This document shows positions 11,046 through 23,373 of a stretch of 64,000 nucleotides of DNA, one piece after another. The position numbers and the translations under genes are program-made. The stretch lies in NCBI RefSeq assembly GCF_905147045.1, contig NC_065898.1, positions 8,990,001 through 9,054,000 on the forward strand, read 5' to 3'. The notes below the pieces were generated by a model. It saw nothing but the letters and a program-made list of their open reading frames with translations. It had not been told where the DNA came from and ran no database searches. Position 1 is the stretch's first letter; each line of letters begins with the position of its first letter. Origin of the DNA: Nymphalis io (taxonomy: Eukaryota > Arthropoda > Insecta > Lepidoptera > Nymphalidae).

Positions 11046-12620
11046 TAAGGAGACAAAGATCTAATATAAATTTGTACCATTTATTAATCAATTAAAATAT
11101 GTAATTACTTTTAAATAAAGTATAAAATATACTAATAGCTTTTTTGACAAAATAATAAATCAAGTTTAAATTTAAATGTCATGACCAAAAAACTGCGGTT
11201 AACTGTAGCTATGTATATGAAAATAAAGCATAACGGTATCTTAGTTTTTTTTGCTCATTTATCAAACATTGTAAAGCAGTGTGATGGATTAATCTTGAAA
11301 CTTTCTCTGTATAAAAAGAGTCGTACGTACTTAGTTACTTAACTCGAAATAATATTAAAATTTTCGCAATTCGTAGCACTGGTACAGGTACGATACGAAT
11401 AAAATAATAGCTTTACAATTTTACCTATATTTTTATTATACATTTGCCCTCCATAGATTGGAGACATATTTGAGGCTACAACAATGTTCGTTAAGATTTG
11501 CTTTTAGTAGGTATGCCCTAGTAACATGTTATAAAGTTCGATGTAATTATTAGTATGTTACAATAATAATCAATGAATCGGTAATCTAAAGTTATAGCCA
11601 GACAGTTGTCTGACTATACATTTTCTTTTTTACGTAGAAGGCCATTCTATTATGCATTTTTTATACTTCGTCACTAGATGGCGTCGCAGAACATCGATAT
11701 CTACGCCGTTCAACCGAATTCCATCCAATTATTATATGTGTGTAAATCTTTTGTCCCTTATCGCGTAATTAGTTTTATCAAGGTCGGATACTCAAGTAGC
11801 GAAACAAACTGGACAGTTGGTGCGTTCATTGTGTGACAAACGATTCTAACCCTGTGAAAAGACAGAAATAATCCTTATATGGAAGATTATACAATCTTCG
11901 ATATAAAAACGACCACGGTTTTATCCCTAAATGTAGTTTCTTAGTGATGATTTTTTATGCCATAGCATGACGCAACCTTATATTGCATTAAAATCCTGAA
12001 GATAATAGGATTTTCCAGTTTTTATCATTCAAAACTTATAACTATTTATCATGTAAGTGCTGACAGCGAAACCTAATAAAATGTCTCGATTTTAGATTTA
12101 AAATTGCGACTCGATGACAATGTAAACAAATAAATACGGAGTCCAATAATAAAATTAAATGCTTCGTTATCTATAAATATGTTATTTTAATTTATTCTTT
12201 ATCCTATTTAACATTCTCTTTGAATTTATTATATTATGCATTCCAAGTCAAGAGGTTAACAAAGAATATATGTGGCAAACATGCTTTATAAATAATTTAA
12301 TTGAGTGTTTTAGATTGCAACATCTGAGGAGAATGCTAATCCAGTACCATATATAGATACTGAAACACTATTGATAACGGAAACAAAAACAAACAATGCA
12401 ACGGTTTTTGGGTGTAGTTGGAAAACCAAAAAATATTTTAATTAAAAAATAAATAAAAAGTAAAATTTAACCTCGTTTTGTTTTAATTAAATCCTGAAAA
12501 TTATTTATCTCCCAAAACAGGGAATGCAGTTACTATGGCAACATTATGTGCATAAATTGACATACTATCTTTGTTTCAATCGCGGTTGCACGGGGACTTG
12601 GTCCGTTAGTTTCTTTGTCG
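11046..12620. repeat. Duplicated downstream block D (no gene)
   Basis: This region follows BEN exon 7 and recurs after pseudogene copy 3 at about 46300-48850, with fragments at 51830-52068 and 55760-56230. Shared landmarks include GCCCTCCATAGATTGGAGAC (11449), GTCACTAGATGGCGT (11669) and CCCTTATCGCGTAA (11755). No coding frame of note. Confidence 0.7.
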
Positions 12621-13107
12621 ACGTCAAGAATCTAATGTTTTAGTTTTCCAAATATACTGTTAACCACCCATGGTGGGACAAGGAATGTTGGCATTTATGA
12701 TCTGTAATAAGTTAAAGGTTAATATTTTCAATTTAACTTTTTAGCTTTTATTTGATAGTTTGCTCTTTTACATAATACTATGTTTTAAGAACGAATTATG
12801 ATAACATATGAAGAGTTTTCTATCAATGAGATAGGGTGGAGTTGTGGCCTGCCATACCAAATTTTAATTAATGTATTTAATATAGAAAAAAAATCAGATC
12901 AGATTTAAAAACGGCGTTATTCCCGTGCCCATAATGAATATCACAGATTATTTTATATCTCAACCGTAGGCAGACAAACTAATGCTATGATCTCAACCAA
13001 TTATATCATGTCTATTGAACGTCAAAAATTGGTTATTTGTATTTACTCCTCTAGTAGTTAGATTAGGCTATCGGTAGATGTAATGTAAGGAGTAAAACTT
13101 AATATAT
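12530..13107. repeat. Duplicated block M, left part (no gene)
   Basis: The stretch with CCATGGTGGGACAAGGAATG recurs at about 22220-23040 and 56190-56800, at high similarity apart from indels. It is the target of the LTR element that follows; the uninterrupted versions at 23030 and 56785 show the pre-insertion sequence. No gene seen. Confidence 0.7.
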
Positions 13108-13395
13108 TGAAACAAAAGGTGAGCCAGGATAGCGAAAGAAGTGTTGTGTTGTTATAAACAATATTCATTAAAGAGGCAGAGTAACCACCCTGTTCAAGTT
13201 CAACAATAATTATGATTGTTCATTGTAAATACATCGCTTTTTATACAAAAGTTAAATCATTATAATGTCGGTCGTTGTAAAAATCATATCACGAAGTTAA
13301 ATAACATTAAAACAAAATTTATAATCAAATTAACTTCAATAAATATTAGGTTATTCTAAATTATATACGCGTTGGTCGTAGCGTTGAGTTTAACA
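13108..13395 (-). repeat. 3' LTR (element orientation)
   Basis: 288 bp with TG..CA ends. The sequence just inside (13396-13440, rich in GGGG and GGCCGAG on the minus strand) could serve as the polypurine tract, but it is not a clean purine run. Confidence 0.85.
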
Positions 13396-13570
13396 CTCGG
13401 CCATCCTGAAACTGCCGTGCCCCACGGCTGGTAGAGTTTTCACCGGCATCGGATATCTGGAAAAAAATTGCAGGCCAAAAGTATATCGTTTCATATTAAT
13501 GTATTGTTACTAATTAGTAATATTTTATTTTTCTGTTACTTATTATTGAAGCCTTTACCAGTGACACATA

Positions 13571-13685
13571 TTTTTAGTCACACAGACGCTTTTAGTCACA
13601 CAGACGCTTTTAGTCACACAGACGCCTTTAGTCACACAGACGCTTTTTGTCACACAGACGCTTTTTGCCACACAGACGCTTTTTT
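13571..13685 (+). repeat. Minisatellite, about six 18-bp units
   Basis: The unit TTTAGTCACACAGACGCT is repeated in tandem with small changes (TAGTC to TTGTC to TTGCC). It lies in the internal region of the LTR element next to the 3' LTR. On the plus strand it reads FSHTDA repeats, which I take as chance. Confidence 0.9.
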
Positions 13686-13865
13686 CATGAAATTTCATCA
13701 TTTCATACATTAATTACTTTGATAAAACAATCTTTACAATTAATTAAACATTCTGGTATGTAATAAGATGTACCTCCTAACTCGTAATAGACCCCGTGTA
13801 TCAAATACGATTTGTTCTCCGTGTATAAATAATCAATAACCCGTTAGGGTCCGTGTCTATGTCCG

Positions 13866-14180
13866 TTAGGACACGAAGGCATAATTACATTTTTTTATAT
13901 TAATATTTTCAGTTAAGAGTACAGGAAAACTATTTATAAAGTCATTTGAATCTAAATTAATACCTATAACGTCAATGTTCAATTTATTTGTCGTGCAAAA
14001 CGAAACAGATGCGGCGGTGGTCACTAAGCTAACATGATTTTGATTAATCAACGTATGGCCTATTATTAAATCTATGTCGGGTAGATGATATCTCAACTTG
14101 TCCATTAGTACAATATTATCAACATTTACTTCTATCTCACATTTACCTAAAGAATGTAATTGACTGCTCCCAAAGCCCAA
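13866..14180 (-). pseudogene. Retropepsin-like C-terminal fragment of the LTR element
   Basis: The minus-strand frame starts GFGSSQLHSLGKCEIEV and contains DLIIGHTLINQ, resembling the second half of Ty3/gypsy aspartic proteases where an I-I/L-G motif precedes the C-terminal helix. The catalytic DT/SG triad is not in the frame, so the N-terminal half has been lost. No RT follows. Confidence 0.55.
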
Positions 14181-14399
14181 ATTATATTAGAGGGTTAAAG
14201 TTGTAGTTTTTTTTTTTTTTTGCTATTGCGAGGGAAAGTAAATTTAATTTGCTGAATGTATATATGCGATTCAACCGTGACCTTTCATAAGCAATTATCA
14301 TACCATACATAACCATACATAAGCAATTTTCTTAAATAAGTCTAACAAAATATCGTAGTTACTTTGTAAAACGTTGCTGACCTTTTGTGTGGGCTGGCT

Positions 14400-14830
14400 T
14401 GAACCGCTTGAAGAAAACCAGCACGTCGCGATGCTGTGCCACCAGCGATGACAGTACTCGCAGCGCGTTGTCGCCTTATAGTCCTTCGTCTCGTGCCCCG
14501 TTCGACGACATCTGCGAGTTCTTGTGTGCTTGAAATAGTATTCGACGAAACACCTTCAGCGCGGCCTCTTCTCCAAGTAGATCGTCTAGCGGAATTCTCT
14601 AGTGGAATTCACCATTTCAATCCACCTCTTATTATACAGGATATAGCATCTTCACCACTAATCTTGCATTTCTTAAGTAATGACATTTTTCCGTGAAAGT
14701 TCTTAGTCATTGTCTCAGATTCATTTTTCTTTCTTGCCAACATTTCTTCTTCTTCTTCAGATGATATAGATGGATCACTGTTCCTTTTTTAGTTCCCAAG
14801 ACCAGATGTACGGTCCTGATATATTTTTAG
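14400..14830 (-). pseudogene. Gag C-terminal fragment with CCHC zinc knuckle
   Basis: At 14462-14421 on the minus strand the codons read CEYCHRWWHSIATC, which fits C-x2-C-x4-H-x4-C with tryptophan in place of the usual glycine before histidine. An acidic stretch (EEEEEMLARKK type) precedes it. No long frame connects the pieces, so this is a remnant of the nucleocapsid part of Gag. Confidence 0.6.
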
Positions 14831-14849
14831 GCCGATCCCACTTCTGAGA

Positions 14850-15137
14850 TGAAACAGAAGGTGAGCCAGGATAGCGAAAGAAGTGTTGTGTTGTTATATA
14901 CAATATTCATTAAAGAGGCAGAGTAACCACCCTGTTCAAGTTCAACAATAATTATGATTGTTCATTGTAAATACATCGCTTTTTATACAAAAGTTAAATC
15001 ATTATAATGTCGGTCGTTGTAAAAATCATATCACGAAGTTAAATAACATTAAAACAAAATTTATAATCAAATTAACTTCAATAAATATTAGGTTATTCTA
15101 AATTATATACGCGTTGGTCGTAGCGTTGAGTTTAACA
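14850..15137 (-). repeat. 5' LTR (element orientation)
   Basis: Near-identical partner of 13108-13395. A TATAAAAAG box is present on the minus strand at about 14978-14986. The internal sequence next to it reads TCTCAGAAGTGGGATCGG on the minus strand and may hold the primer-binding site; I cannot assign the tRNA. Confidence 0.8.
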
Positions 15138-15560
15138 ATATATTAATATTCGTATCACAATTTATAATGGTATATCACTCACACTATAGTAGTACCGTAG
15201 ACAGATAAGCTTAGTTTCTCTGTCTACGAGTAGGAATAATTAATCAATTTATTATTACTAATTTCACTGCAGTCCATGTTAACCATATTAAAAATGAAGT
15301 TGTTTTGATTAATTTTATTAAGTATTTCGTAAATATTAATGTTTGATTAAAATAAAACGACAGCATCCGTGTCTGTCTTAAAAATTCAGTTGGTTGGCGA
15401 AAATATTATTCAATTAAAAAATTAAATTTTAATAGTTATTTTAAACAAATGATATCACACGTTCTCAACTATTGCATACGGCCAACTCTCCTCCTTGTTC
15501 CAAGCTTGGGACTGGCACTATGAGTCCCTATCCAGCGGCGGAGCTACGTAGCGTCCAGAC
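15138..15560. repeat. Duplicated block M, right part
   Basis: This continues block M after the LTR insertion. It matches 23040-23260 and 56800-57195, including the TATCACTCACACTA and CCCTATCCAGCGGCGGA landmarks. No gene seen. Confidence 0.65.
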
Positions 15561-15864
15561 AGTAACAGCCTGTGAATGTCCCACTGCTGGGCTAAAGGCC
15601 TCCTCTCCTCTTTTTTGAGGAGAAGGTTTTGGAGCTTATTCCACCACGCTGCTCGAATGCGGGTTGGTAGAATTCACATGTGGCAGAATTTCAGTGAAAT
15701 TAGACACATGCAGGTTTCCTCACGATGTTATCCTTCACCGTAAAGCACGAGATGAATTATAATCACAAATTAAGCACATGAAAATTCAGTGGTGCTTGCC
15801 CGGGTTTGAACCCACAATCATCGGTTAAGATTCACGCGTTCTTACCACAGGGCCATCTCGGCTT
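15561..15864 (-). mobile_element. Metulj-type tRNA-derived SINE, near full length
   Basis: Read on the minus strand it begins GCCGAGATGGCCCTGTGGTA, a tRNA-like A box. It continues with a B box (GGGTTCAAACCCGGGCAAGC) and ends in the GGCCTTTAGCCCAGCAGTGG section found in many butterfly SINEs. Compared with 57185-57235, its insertion is accompanied by loss of about 40 bp of flanking DNA. The family name is from memory of Heliconius elements. Confidence 0.85.
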
Positions 15865-16055
15865 ATGAAACATTAGATAACATAATCGGTATTCTAAATT
15901 TTCAGAACTTATTTTTTTAATATTATTTATTGGAGCCCGCAACTTTTCTTAAAACAAATAAAATAGTCACATAATAGATTGATAATCTCACATGCCTGTA
16001 ACTTGTGTCCCGGTTCCCTTGACCCCATTACCTAATTCTAATTTTTAGTTTACTA

Positions 16056-16185
16056 TTAATTAGATGAATTTGAGCAATCGGAGTTATAGGGAGAAATATT
16101 TTCTTTCTTAACTTTTTAGCGCTTCTTCTTATTTTGTACGCGTGTTCTAAACATTTTGCTTTCGTCAGCACATTTTGTGGTAATA
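16056..16185 (-). pseudogene. Last exon of BEN paralogue 2, with internal stop
   Basis: On the minus strand an AG acceptor (GAACCAG) is followed by ITTKCADESKMFRTRVQNKK, the C-terminal end of a BEN domain. A TAA interrupts after NKKKR, and the frame then continues to SNSSN and stop. The homologous exon at 57426-57555 lacks that stop. The flank at 15866-16055 matches 57235-57425 and 28165-28290 and is probably 3' UTR. Confidence 0.75.
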
Positions 16186-16259
16186 CTGGTTCTAAACACA
16201 AGAAACAAGAAAAATTAATATAAACTGATATAAAATCAATACATCTTTTGTAAGAATAC

Positions 16260-18359
16260 CCCAGTAAAACAATCCTTCATATTTACTTTAAACATTTTAT
16301 TCTCTTCCACACGTATCTTGTTATATAATTTTTTACTAATTAATATTTTACAATTCAATTACAATTTTTATTTGAATTCCTGCAATCACCCTGGCAACCA
16401 TCGAACGAGTCGATCTTCCCGTGTTTTTTTTTCTTTTTTTATATATCGCGTAGTTTTATACGCTCAATAATTTCCAACCAGTGTTAATTTAGTTAAAAAT
16501 ATTACAATTATTTTCTAAAAATCTCAAAATAATTATTAAAAATCAGTCAAACCTTACACTCGACTATCCGGATAACGTGTATGACCCCATACACGTCTCA
16601 GGTGAGAACCTTACACTCGGTAAACTGACTTATCGATTGCATGAAAAATAAATAAATTAAAAAAAAAATTAAAACCGTAAATTAAACTATCGTAATTCAT
16701 ATTACTTACATATACAAAAAAATACAATACATTACGATAAAACTTTTAGGATTCAAACTTTAGATAATTACATTACATCAAAACAACCATATCACAGTAT
16801 AAACAAAAACTCATAGATTTACTAAACATTTGTCAACCATTGTCCGTAATTAACTCAATTTTATATTTTTTCTTTAACCCTTAAAACTAAATTATTATCA
16901 ACAATTTTACCATAAAACAACCAACTTTTTCAACATTTTCAATCCTTAAAATTAGGTAAGTACGTGACGAATACAGGTAGCGAACCCATCCATTCTCACT
17001 CCCGTCTCTCGCCAGTACATACAACCATAGAAAAAAGTAAAGTCGTGAACCAATCCGAACTCACGCTTTACACTTATTTAACCATCAACCATAGAACTAA
17101 GCAAAGTCGCACGCTCACGCTTTACACTTGTTTAACCATCCAATAGAAAATCAAAGGTCAAGTTGCGAATCCATCCATTCTCGCTCTTGACCTGTAACAA
17201 TACAAACACATTTTGTAGCCAAAATATCAATCAATCAATAATATCAATTACAAATATCCGAAAAACATGGCAAAATAGAATTAATTACTCTGATTCTTCG
17301 TTGTCATCATCATCGCATTTCATATCACTATTATATCAAGTTCTAACGAAGCAATACGGCTGCATTCGATCTGGTGCTACAGCAGTTTTACCCTTGTTTT
17401 CATTCCCTTAAAACCAAGAATAGGCTATAACCAGCCTCTTTATATCAATCATCTATACATATAACAAAAATGTAACCGATCGCTGTCTCTACATGAAAAA
17501 AATAGGAGTAAAACTATTATTGGGGGCCTTTATCAATGCAATAGAACCCAAAACAATGTTTGTTTGTCTGTCCGTTTGTTGCGACTTGATTGATTTGCAT
17601 GCGGTTTTCACTAATATATTGTGGAAAACTTCACATAAAATTTAGTATTTGCTTAATTCAATCGGTTTATAAATAGATAAAAAGTTATGTCAATTTCAAG
17701 AATCACGTTGAACATTTATTCGATAAAAAATGCTACAAAACAACTGTTCAGTTGAATTAGCTGAAACTCTAGCTTAAGCTTATAAATGATAGTCTTTAAA
17801 ATGGTGATGATTGAAAGTTGAAAGGAAAAAAAACAAATTAAAAAAATATATCAGTTTCAGATATTCAGATTCTTCCAATGTAAGTCGAGCTCAGATCTAT
17901 ATGATCAAACACATAAAATAGGATTCAGCTTATGCAGGTCCATTGTCGGTTAAACGCGCCTACGCTTATATATATAAAGCACGCCGATTGCCGCGCTGTA
18001 GTGTGCATCAAAATGACTGTACAAAGTGATAGATCAGCTTTAAAATACTACCAGCATGTAGTACCCATTTAGTATCTTTATTTAAATATTTGGTAGCTAT
18101 GCATACTTTTTTTAACAGATCACTAACTCAAAAATAAAGATTTTGTTTATTATATATGCTGTTGACTTTCATATATTTCAAGCATACTTGTAAACATTGC
18201 GTTATTTGCATCGAACACACGTATATCGGAGACGCATGGCGTTTCCTGGTAACAGGGACCTGGTTAATCTCTGTCCGTATTCGTTGTAATACATTCTATT
18301 AGATTAGGGTAGTAGCTTATTTAAATAAACTGTATATATATTACGAAATAAAAACAAAA
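16260..18359. other. AT-rich DNA without recognisable genes
   Basis: I find no credible coding frame. Two features stand out: the short direct repeats at 17023-17140, and a stretch at 17470-17660 (GGGGCCTTTATCAATGCAAT, TGTCTGTCCGTTTGTTG) that resembles, inverted, 32390-32640 in a BEN-gene intron. The latter is a dispersed, possibly Helitron-like repeat. Confidence 0.5.
17023..17140 (+). repeat. Two degenerate direct repeats of about 60 bp
   Basis: Each unit begins CAACCATAGAA, contains a CTCACGCTTTACACTT core and ends TTTAACCATC. A related opening (GAATCCATCCATTCTCGCTC) recurs at 17166. This looks like a short decayed tandem array. Confidence 0.55.
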
Positions 18360-18876
18360 TATAACAATATATTAATTAAAATTATTAGGATTTGACATAA
18401 GAAATACCAAAGATTGTATGAAGCCGCCCACCAAAATTATATTATTTAACACACTTGTCCGTCCTATCCTTGAATACAACAATATAATCTAGAACCCACA
18501 TTAAAATGGACACATTAAATGACTAAAAAGCATCCAAGAACGTTCTCTCTTCCACCTGTCATACAGTGAATCTAACCTTAAAAGTATTCCTACCTACTGA
18601 GATAGGCTTCAGCACTATAAGATGACCTCCCTAAACTCCAGAAGAATAATAACTGACATGCTTATGTTGCATAAAATAATAAATGGAACATTAGATTGTA
18701 GCAACTTTCTTCAACAAATTAATCTTAATGTATCTTCTCTCTTATCTCGCAAAAACGTCTACAATCACTTTTATATTTCTACATACAATTCAAATCTCGG
18801 ACACTATGCTGCTAAGGAAGGATCTGCAGACTATATAATGCGTTTTCTAAACAGCACACTAACTTATATATATTAA
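18360..18876 (+). pseudogene. Jockey-like LINE fragment, RT C-terminal region
   Basis: The fragment carries VRPILEY, ESNLKSIPTY, KIINGTLDCSNFLQQINLNV and YNSNLGHYAA in several frames. These belong to the C-terminal connection region of insect Jockey-type reverse transcriptases, downstream of the catalytic motifs. Stops and frame changes are frequent, and the catalytic part is absent. It is an old 5'-truncated copy. Confidence 0.7.
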
Positions 18877-18971
18877 CCTTAGAATTATATAAGTTTAAAT
18901 AATTGTTTCTCAATACATAATGTTTTGTTTAAAATTGTATTATTATTATTTTCATTATTTTAGTTTTTACA

Positions 18972-19119
18972 GTAACAGTACAGTAATAGCCTGTTAATGT
19001 CCCACTGCTCGGCCATGGCCTCCTCTCCCTTTCGAGGAGAAGGTTTGGAGCTTATTCCACCACGCTGCTCCAATGCGGGTTGGTAGAATACACAGGTGGC
19101 ATAATTTCAATGAAATTAG
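18972..19119 (-). mobile_element. SINE fragment (3' half)
   Basis: Matches the 3' half of the SINE at 15561-15864 (CCCACTGCTCGGCCATGGCC, GGAGCTTATTCCACCACGCT) and stops before the tRNA-like head. Confidence 0.8.
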
Positions 19120-20504
19120 TAATTTTTATTACTATTGAAATACATTTTATATTTTGTTCTGTACTTAACTCATATTTGCACAAAAACATTATTCCATGAT
19201 GTAATGTACTTTTAAGTGTGTATCCTTTATTGTAGATCCTTAATAAATACATAAATATATGTAATACACATTTATTTTGTTTTTCGATACTATATATTTA
19301 ACTAGCTATCCTACGGGTATAGGATAAATGGTTGTATGGATGTCTGTGATTTTAAAGTAAGAAGCATGAAATATCATTCTGATGTGAAAAAGTATATTAA
19401 GGCGTTCTTTTTTATCAGGGGACTTCCAGTGATGCTTATAGTTTTACTTAATATATTTGATTGTGACCTAAATGGGTTGAACCAAAATTTATTTTATACA
19501 TGATCATATGCACAATTTTTTTAAAATATTCAGGTTAAACAAAACTATTTAACCAACAAAACTTTATTTTTCTATACTAACGTAATAAGGCTTAAGAGTT
19601 TGTTTGGTCGGACGCGCTAACCTCAGGAACTGCTGGTTTTATTTAAAAAAATATTTTAGTGTTGGATAGCCCATTTATCGAGGAAAATTTTTGGGCTATA
19701 ATATAACATCACGCTACGACCAATAGAATTGGAGCATCAATTACAATGTTAAAAATACATGAAGATGTATACACTTTAGCTTTCGTTGCGTGCGCTGCGT
19801 AAACGGTTACACTCTTGAAAGAAAAAAAAAAGTTGTTCTAAAAAAAGTCACGATAGCATACGTTTATCTTTTAAGGTTAACTTACTATAACCTTTTCTAT
19901 AGTAACCAAATTTGTTTTAAAATAATACATTATTTGCGAAGTCATTTTTATAAACATGGCATTAATTCTTATGAAATATACCGAGGTAAAATTATAGACA
20001 GTTTTTATTACTTTCGTACGTTTTGAAATATTTCAATAGCTGGTTAAGTAAGTTGTTTGAAAATACAAATTTAAATTTCAGTTTTAATATACTCAGTTTG
20101 AATAGACACAATTTTCTGCTTCTCAAAAATGCTGTTTTTTACAAGCCCAAACTTATGTTGTCCTATCTAAATCCAGGCAAAAACCAATAAATACTAATAT
20201 CCTACGAAAATAAAACTAAAAATGTTGTATACCTATTCTGAAATATTAAACTTCGTAAATGAGTTCACAGTCACCAGTATGTGAGTATTTTAGTCTTAAC
20301 GAACAGCCCGAAATGGTCGATGTACAAGCGTGGCAAGGAATTTCTATTTTGTCAATAGCTTGGAGTAAGCCTTCTCTAGTTTTAACTTTTTTTTTCATAA
20401 ACACAATCTACTCAAGTCTTAACATATTCCTTTATGAAACGGGACATTTTTAGAAACTAAAAATTTTTAAAAACGCTAACTTAACCTAACCCACATATTC
20501 GATA
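19120..20504. other. AT-rich DNA, nothing assigned
   Basis: No frame here has family resemblance. A frame at 20259-20453 (starting MSSQSPVCEYFSLNEQPEM) is open for 64 codons but ends in a low-complexity hydrophobic run and is probably chance. The stretch near 19300-19700 (AACTAGCTATCCTACGGGTA) has the look of a dispersed repeat end. Confidence 0.4.
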
Positions 20505-20720
20505 TCATCGTGATTCATTTACACACCTTATACTTCGCGCCTTTAGGAAATACCCATCAAAAATTACTTTGTCTTTGTATAAATTATTGCTCAAAATATC
20601 ACAGATTCTTTCTAATTCAGTAAGCAGCCAGTTATCGTTGATAATGGCCAAGATACTAGAAGTATGTGCTGAGATTAATTTTACCGTGTCTGTTATCATT
20701 TCTATTTCCTGTTGGATCTC
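20505..20720 (-). other. Hypothetical small ORF or exon, coiled-coil-like
   Basis: The minus-strand frame reads MITDTVKLISAHTSSILAII followed by NDNWLLTELERICDIL. It has a regular hydrophobic spacing and a balanced composition, unlike the shadow frames around it. The frame is open upstream of the ATG for several codons. I do not recognise it, and I see no clear splice sites. It could be a decayed host exon. Confidence 0.25.
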
Positions 20721-20939
20721 TGTCTCTTATTGCCATTGATAAGACTATTCCCTAGTACTCTAACAAAACTAGTAGTTAAGTAGCTGATCAGGTTCTATGC
20801 ATCGTAATAGTCTTACGCGCTTAACGCACATACATCTGTGCATTGATTGTACACCGTAGGATCGAACTCCGGCGAAATGTTTTTGTAATCAAGTTTATTG
20901 TTACTAGAATGTTCACTCTGTTGAAAAGAGCATACTCAT

Positions 20940-21070
20940 TCCTTAAAGGCCGGCAACGCACCCGCAAGCCCTCGGGTATTTTTAACAATATCAAGTATTG
21001 CTATTTTGCGGTAGAATATTTGATGAGTGGGTGGTACCTACCCAGACGAGCTTGCACAAAGCCCTACCAC
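20940..21070. repeat. Lepidopteran dispersed repeat fragment
   Basis: The segment ATCAAGTATTGCTATTTTGC to GCCCTACCACCAGTG matches 33928-34015 and a repeat I recall as common in lepidopteran genomes. Only the end of the element is present. Confidence 0.65.
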
Positions 21071-21289
21071 CAGTGCTTATATTTTACCTTTACTTCTTAT
21101 AAATCTCGTTGTTTGACTGCAATTGATATAATAGCCAAATATAGAACAAATATTTTGTTATATTTCAAGCATACTTGTAAATGGTGGATAAAACACTTAG
21201 TTCGAAACCGAGGGTCACCTCTGTTAAAAATAAACTTTTATTGTTAAAAATTTAGATAGTTATTCTAACATATTTAGCATTATAAGAAA

Positions 21290-21420
21290 GTAAAATCAGG
21301 AACGCACGCAGGCCGGCGACGCACCTGCAATTACTCCCGTGTTGCAGGTGTCCTTGGACAGTGGTAACCACTTTCCACTGGGTGAGCCTCCAGCTTGTTT
21401 ATCCCCCTTTCACATAAAAA
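21290..21420. repeat. Lepidopteran dispersed repeat end
   Basis: Contains GGCCGGCGACGCACCTGCAA and GGTGTCCTTGGACAGTGGTA, ending in CATAAAAAA. It resembles the 3' end of a LINE-derived repeat frequent in Lepidoptera. No coding part is attached. Confidence 0.55.
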
Positions 21421-22199
21421 AGATTTCTTCCAGTAACAGTTTATTTCATTACAAGTAGGCTTCTCACGTCGCTATGTGACCAATGCCATAGTATGCTTGC
21501 ATCCTGCACATTCGAGATTGTTTATTTTATTTGCACTTTCACAAGCAAATTTACAATAATATGCTGTGTCTCTGTATCGTAACTATCACGGCCCGAATTG
21601 TGTATGTAAAATTAAAATGTAGGAAATGTATATTACATTCTATATCAATTTTATCTTTTATCGAAAGCGGAAAGCACTAGTATCTCTATATGAAGAGTCA
21701 TGAATTGCCGATCACAGTTATGATTAATTTGCATTAACAAAAGATTAAAATAAACAATAATAATAAGCTGACTAATATATTTCGGGTGATTTGTGAAAGA
21801 ATCCGCAATCATAAGATCTGCTTTCGGTAGACTAGTTGTAAGTCTACGTAAAAATACTGCTCAAATTTTAGCATAAAATAAGATATTAATAATCGTTCTA
21901 ATATTATTATAAGTGAAAGAACGTATGTCGTCAAACGGCGTCATATCAAAAAGAGGGATAAAATAAATGCAAAATTATCAACGCGCGTTTCGCAAAAGAT
22001 TCGCCCGCAATAACGATTGGGCGAAGTGACGTCACAGTCGAAACTCGGACGGAGCAAGAATTATACGAGAGCGCCTAAATTGATTTATTTATAAAAAAAG
22101 TTTATATGATATAATCTTTTTTTTTCACACGTATTATTATAATCATTTAAAAAAAAATTATTTTTTACAAAATTAAAATTAGCAATTTCTTTTTAATTT
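21421..22199. other. No gene; short GC-richer island with a CRE-like palindrome
   Basis: AT-rich except for 21930-22075, which has ACGCGCGTTTCGC, GGGCGAAG and a TGACGTCA palindrome at 22027-22034. This could be a decayed promoter, but no gene follows it. Confidence 0.35.
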
Positions 22200-23280
22200 A
22201 CATCTTCCTAATTATTTATCTCCCAAAACAAGGAATGTACATTGACAAACTATCTGTCTCAATCGCGGTTTCACGGCCCCATGGTCTATTAGTTACTCTG
22301 TCTACGTCAAGAACCTAATGTTTTAGTTTTCCAACTATACTGTTAAAATTAAATATCTTGTCATTACCACTTTTTGTTCGCCAGCTCCTCACTTGATTAA
22401 TAAACTTATATTTCTGAGATTCTTATTATCATGATTTTCTCAAGGCTCTTTTGTTTTCTCAAGGCTTGAAATAAAATTCATTGTCCAAAATCTTCTAATA
22501 ATAATTTTTATTTCTCCAAGAAAAAAGTTCTAAAATGGTCCATGGTGGGACAAGGAATGTTTTTGTGGCATTTATTATCTGTAATAAGTTAAATGTTAAT
22601 ATTTTCAAATTAACTTTTTAGCTTTTATTTGATATTTAGCTCTTTTACCTAAATTAAATTTTAAGATAATTCAATTATTGAATTATTGTTAAGAGAATGA
22701 ATGATGATAAGATACGAAGTGTATTCTATCATAGAGTAGGGCTAGGCATAGGTAGGGCTGCGGCCTGCCATACTAAATTTTAATTAATGTAAATATATTA
22801 AATAATATAGAAACATTTTCAAGAAAAAAATAGATTCAAAACGCCATTTTTCCCGTGCCCATAATGAATATCATAGGTTATTTTATATATCAATCGTAGA
22901 CTGAGAAACTAATCAATGACCTCGACCAATTATATCATGTCAATTGAATGTCAAAAATTGGTTATTTGTCTTTACTCCTCTAGTGGATAAAATAGGCTAT
23001 CGGTAGATGTAATGTAAGGAGTAAAACTTAATATATATAAATATTCAAATCACAATTTATAATAGTATATCACTCACACTACAGTAGTACCGTAAACAGT
23101 TAAGCTTAGTTTCTCTGTCTAGGAGTAGTACCCTTAATTTCACAGCAGTCGATGTTTACCATATTAAAAATAAAGTTGTTTTGATTCATTTTATTAAGTG
23201 TTTTCTAAATATTAATGTTTGAGTAAAATAAAACGACAGTATCCGTGTCTATCGTGTTTTCATGGTTAAAAATGCATAAA
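22200..23280. repeat. Block M, second copy
   Basis: Matches 12530-13107 plus 15138-15370 and serves as their empty-site reference, since the LTR element is absent here. About 200 bp at 22345-22540 is extra relative to the other copies and is unidentified. Confidence 0.7.
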
Positions 23281-23373
23281 AGTTATATCAGTGGTTGTTA
23301 AATATCATCTAGACTAATTAGAAATCGGAAATAGTGGTGTATTTCTTAGCCTACTGGTGAAGCAGGCCGCACG

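Larger units (their letters stand above)
13108..15137 (-). mobile_element. Young, pol-less Ty3/gypsy-type LTR element
   Basis: Two 288-bp direct repeats (13108-13395 and 14850-15137) differ by eye at only two bases. They bound 1454 bp of internal DNA and are flanked by a 4-bp ATAT duplication; 23030 and 56785 show the empty site. In the minus orientation the LTR starts TGTTAAAC and ends TGTTTCA. Internal remnants on the minus strand are a Gag zinc knuckle and the C-terminal half of a retropepsin. No RT, RNase H or integrase is present, so mobilisation needed enzymes from elsewhere. Near-identical LTRs mean recent insertion or recent gene conversion. Confidence 0.88.

Noticed and set aside
13571..13685. 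Possible CRISPR-like array from the regular CACACAGACGC repeats
   Set aside because: The units are directly adjacent with no spacers and lie in a eukaryotic LTR element, so this is a minisatellite.
14436..14696. Plus-strand 86-codon frame
   Set aside because: It lies antisense to the Gag zinc-knuckle remnant of the LTR element.
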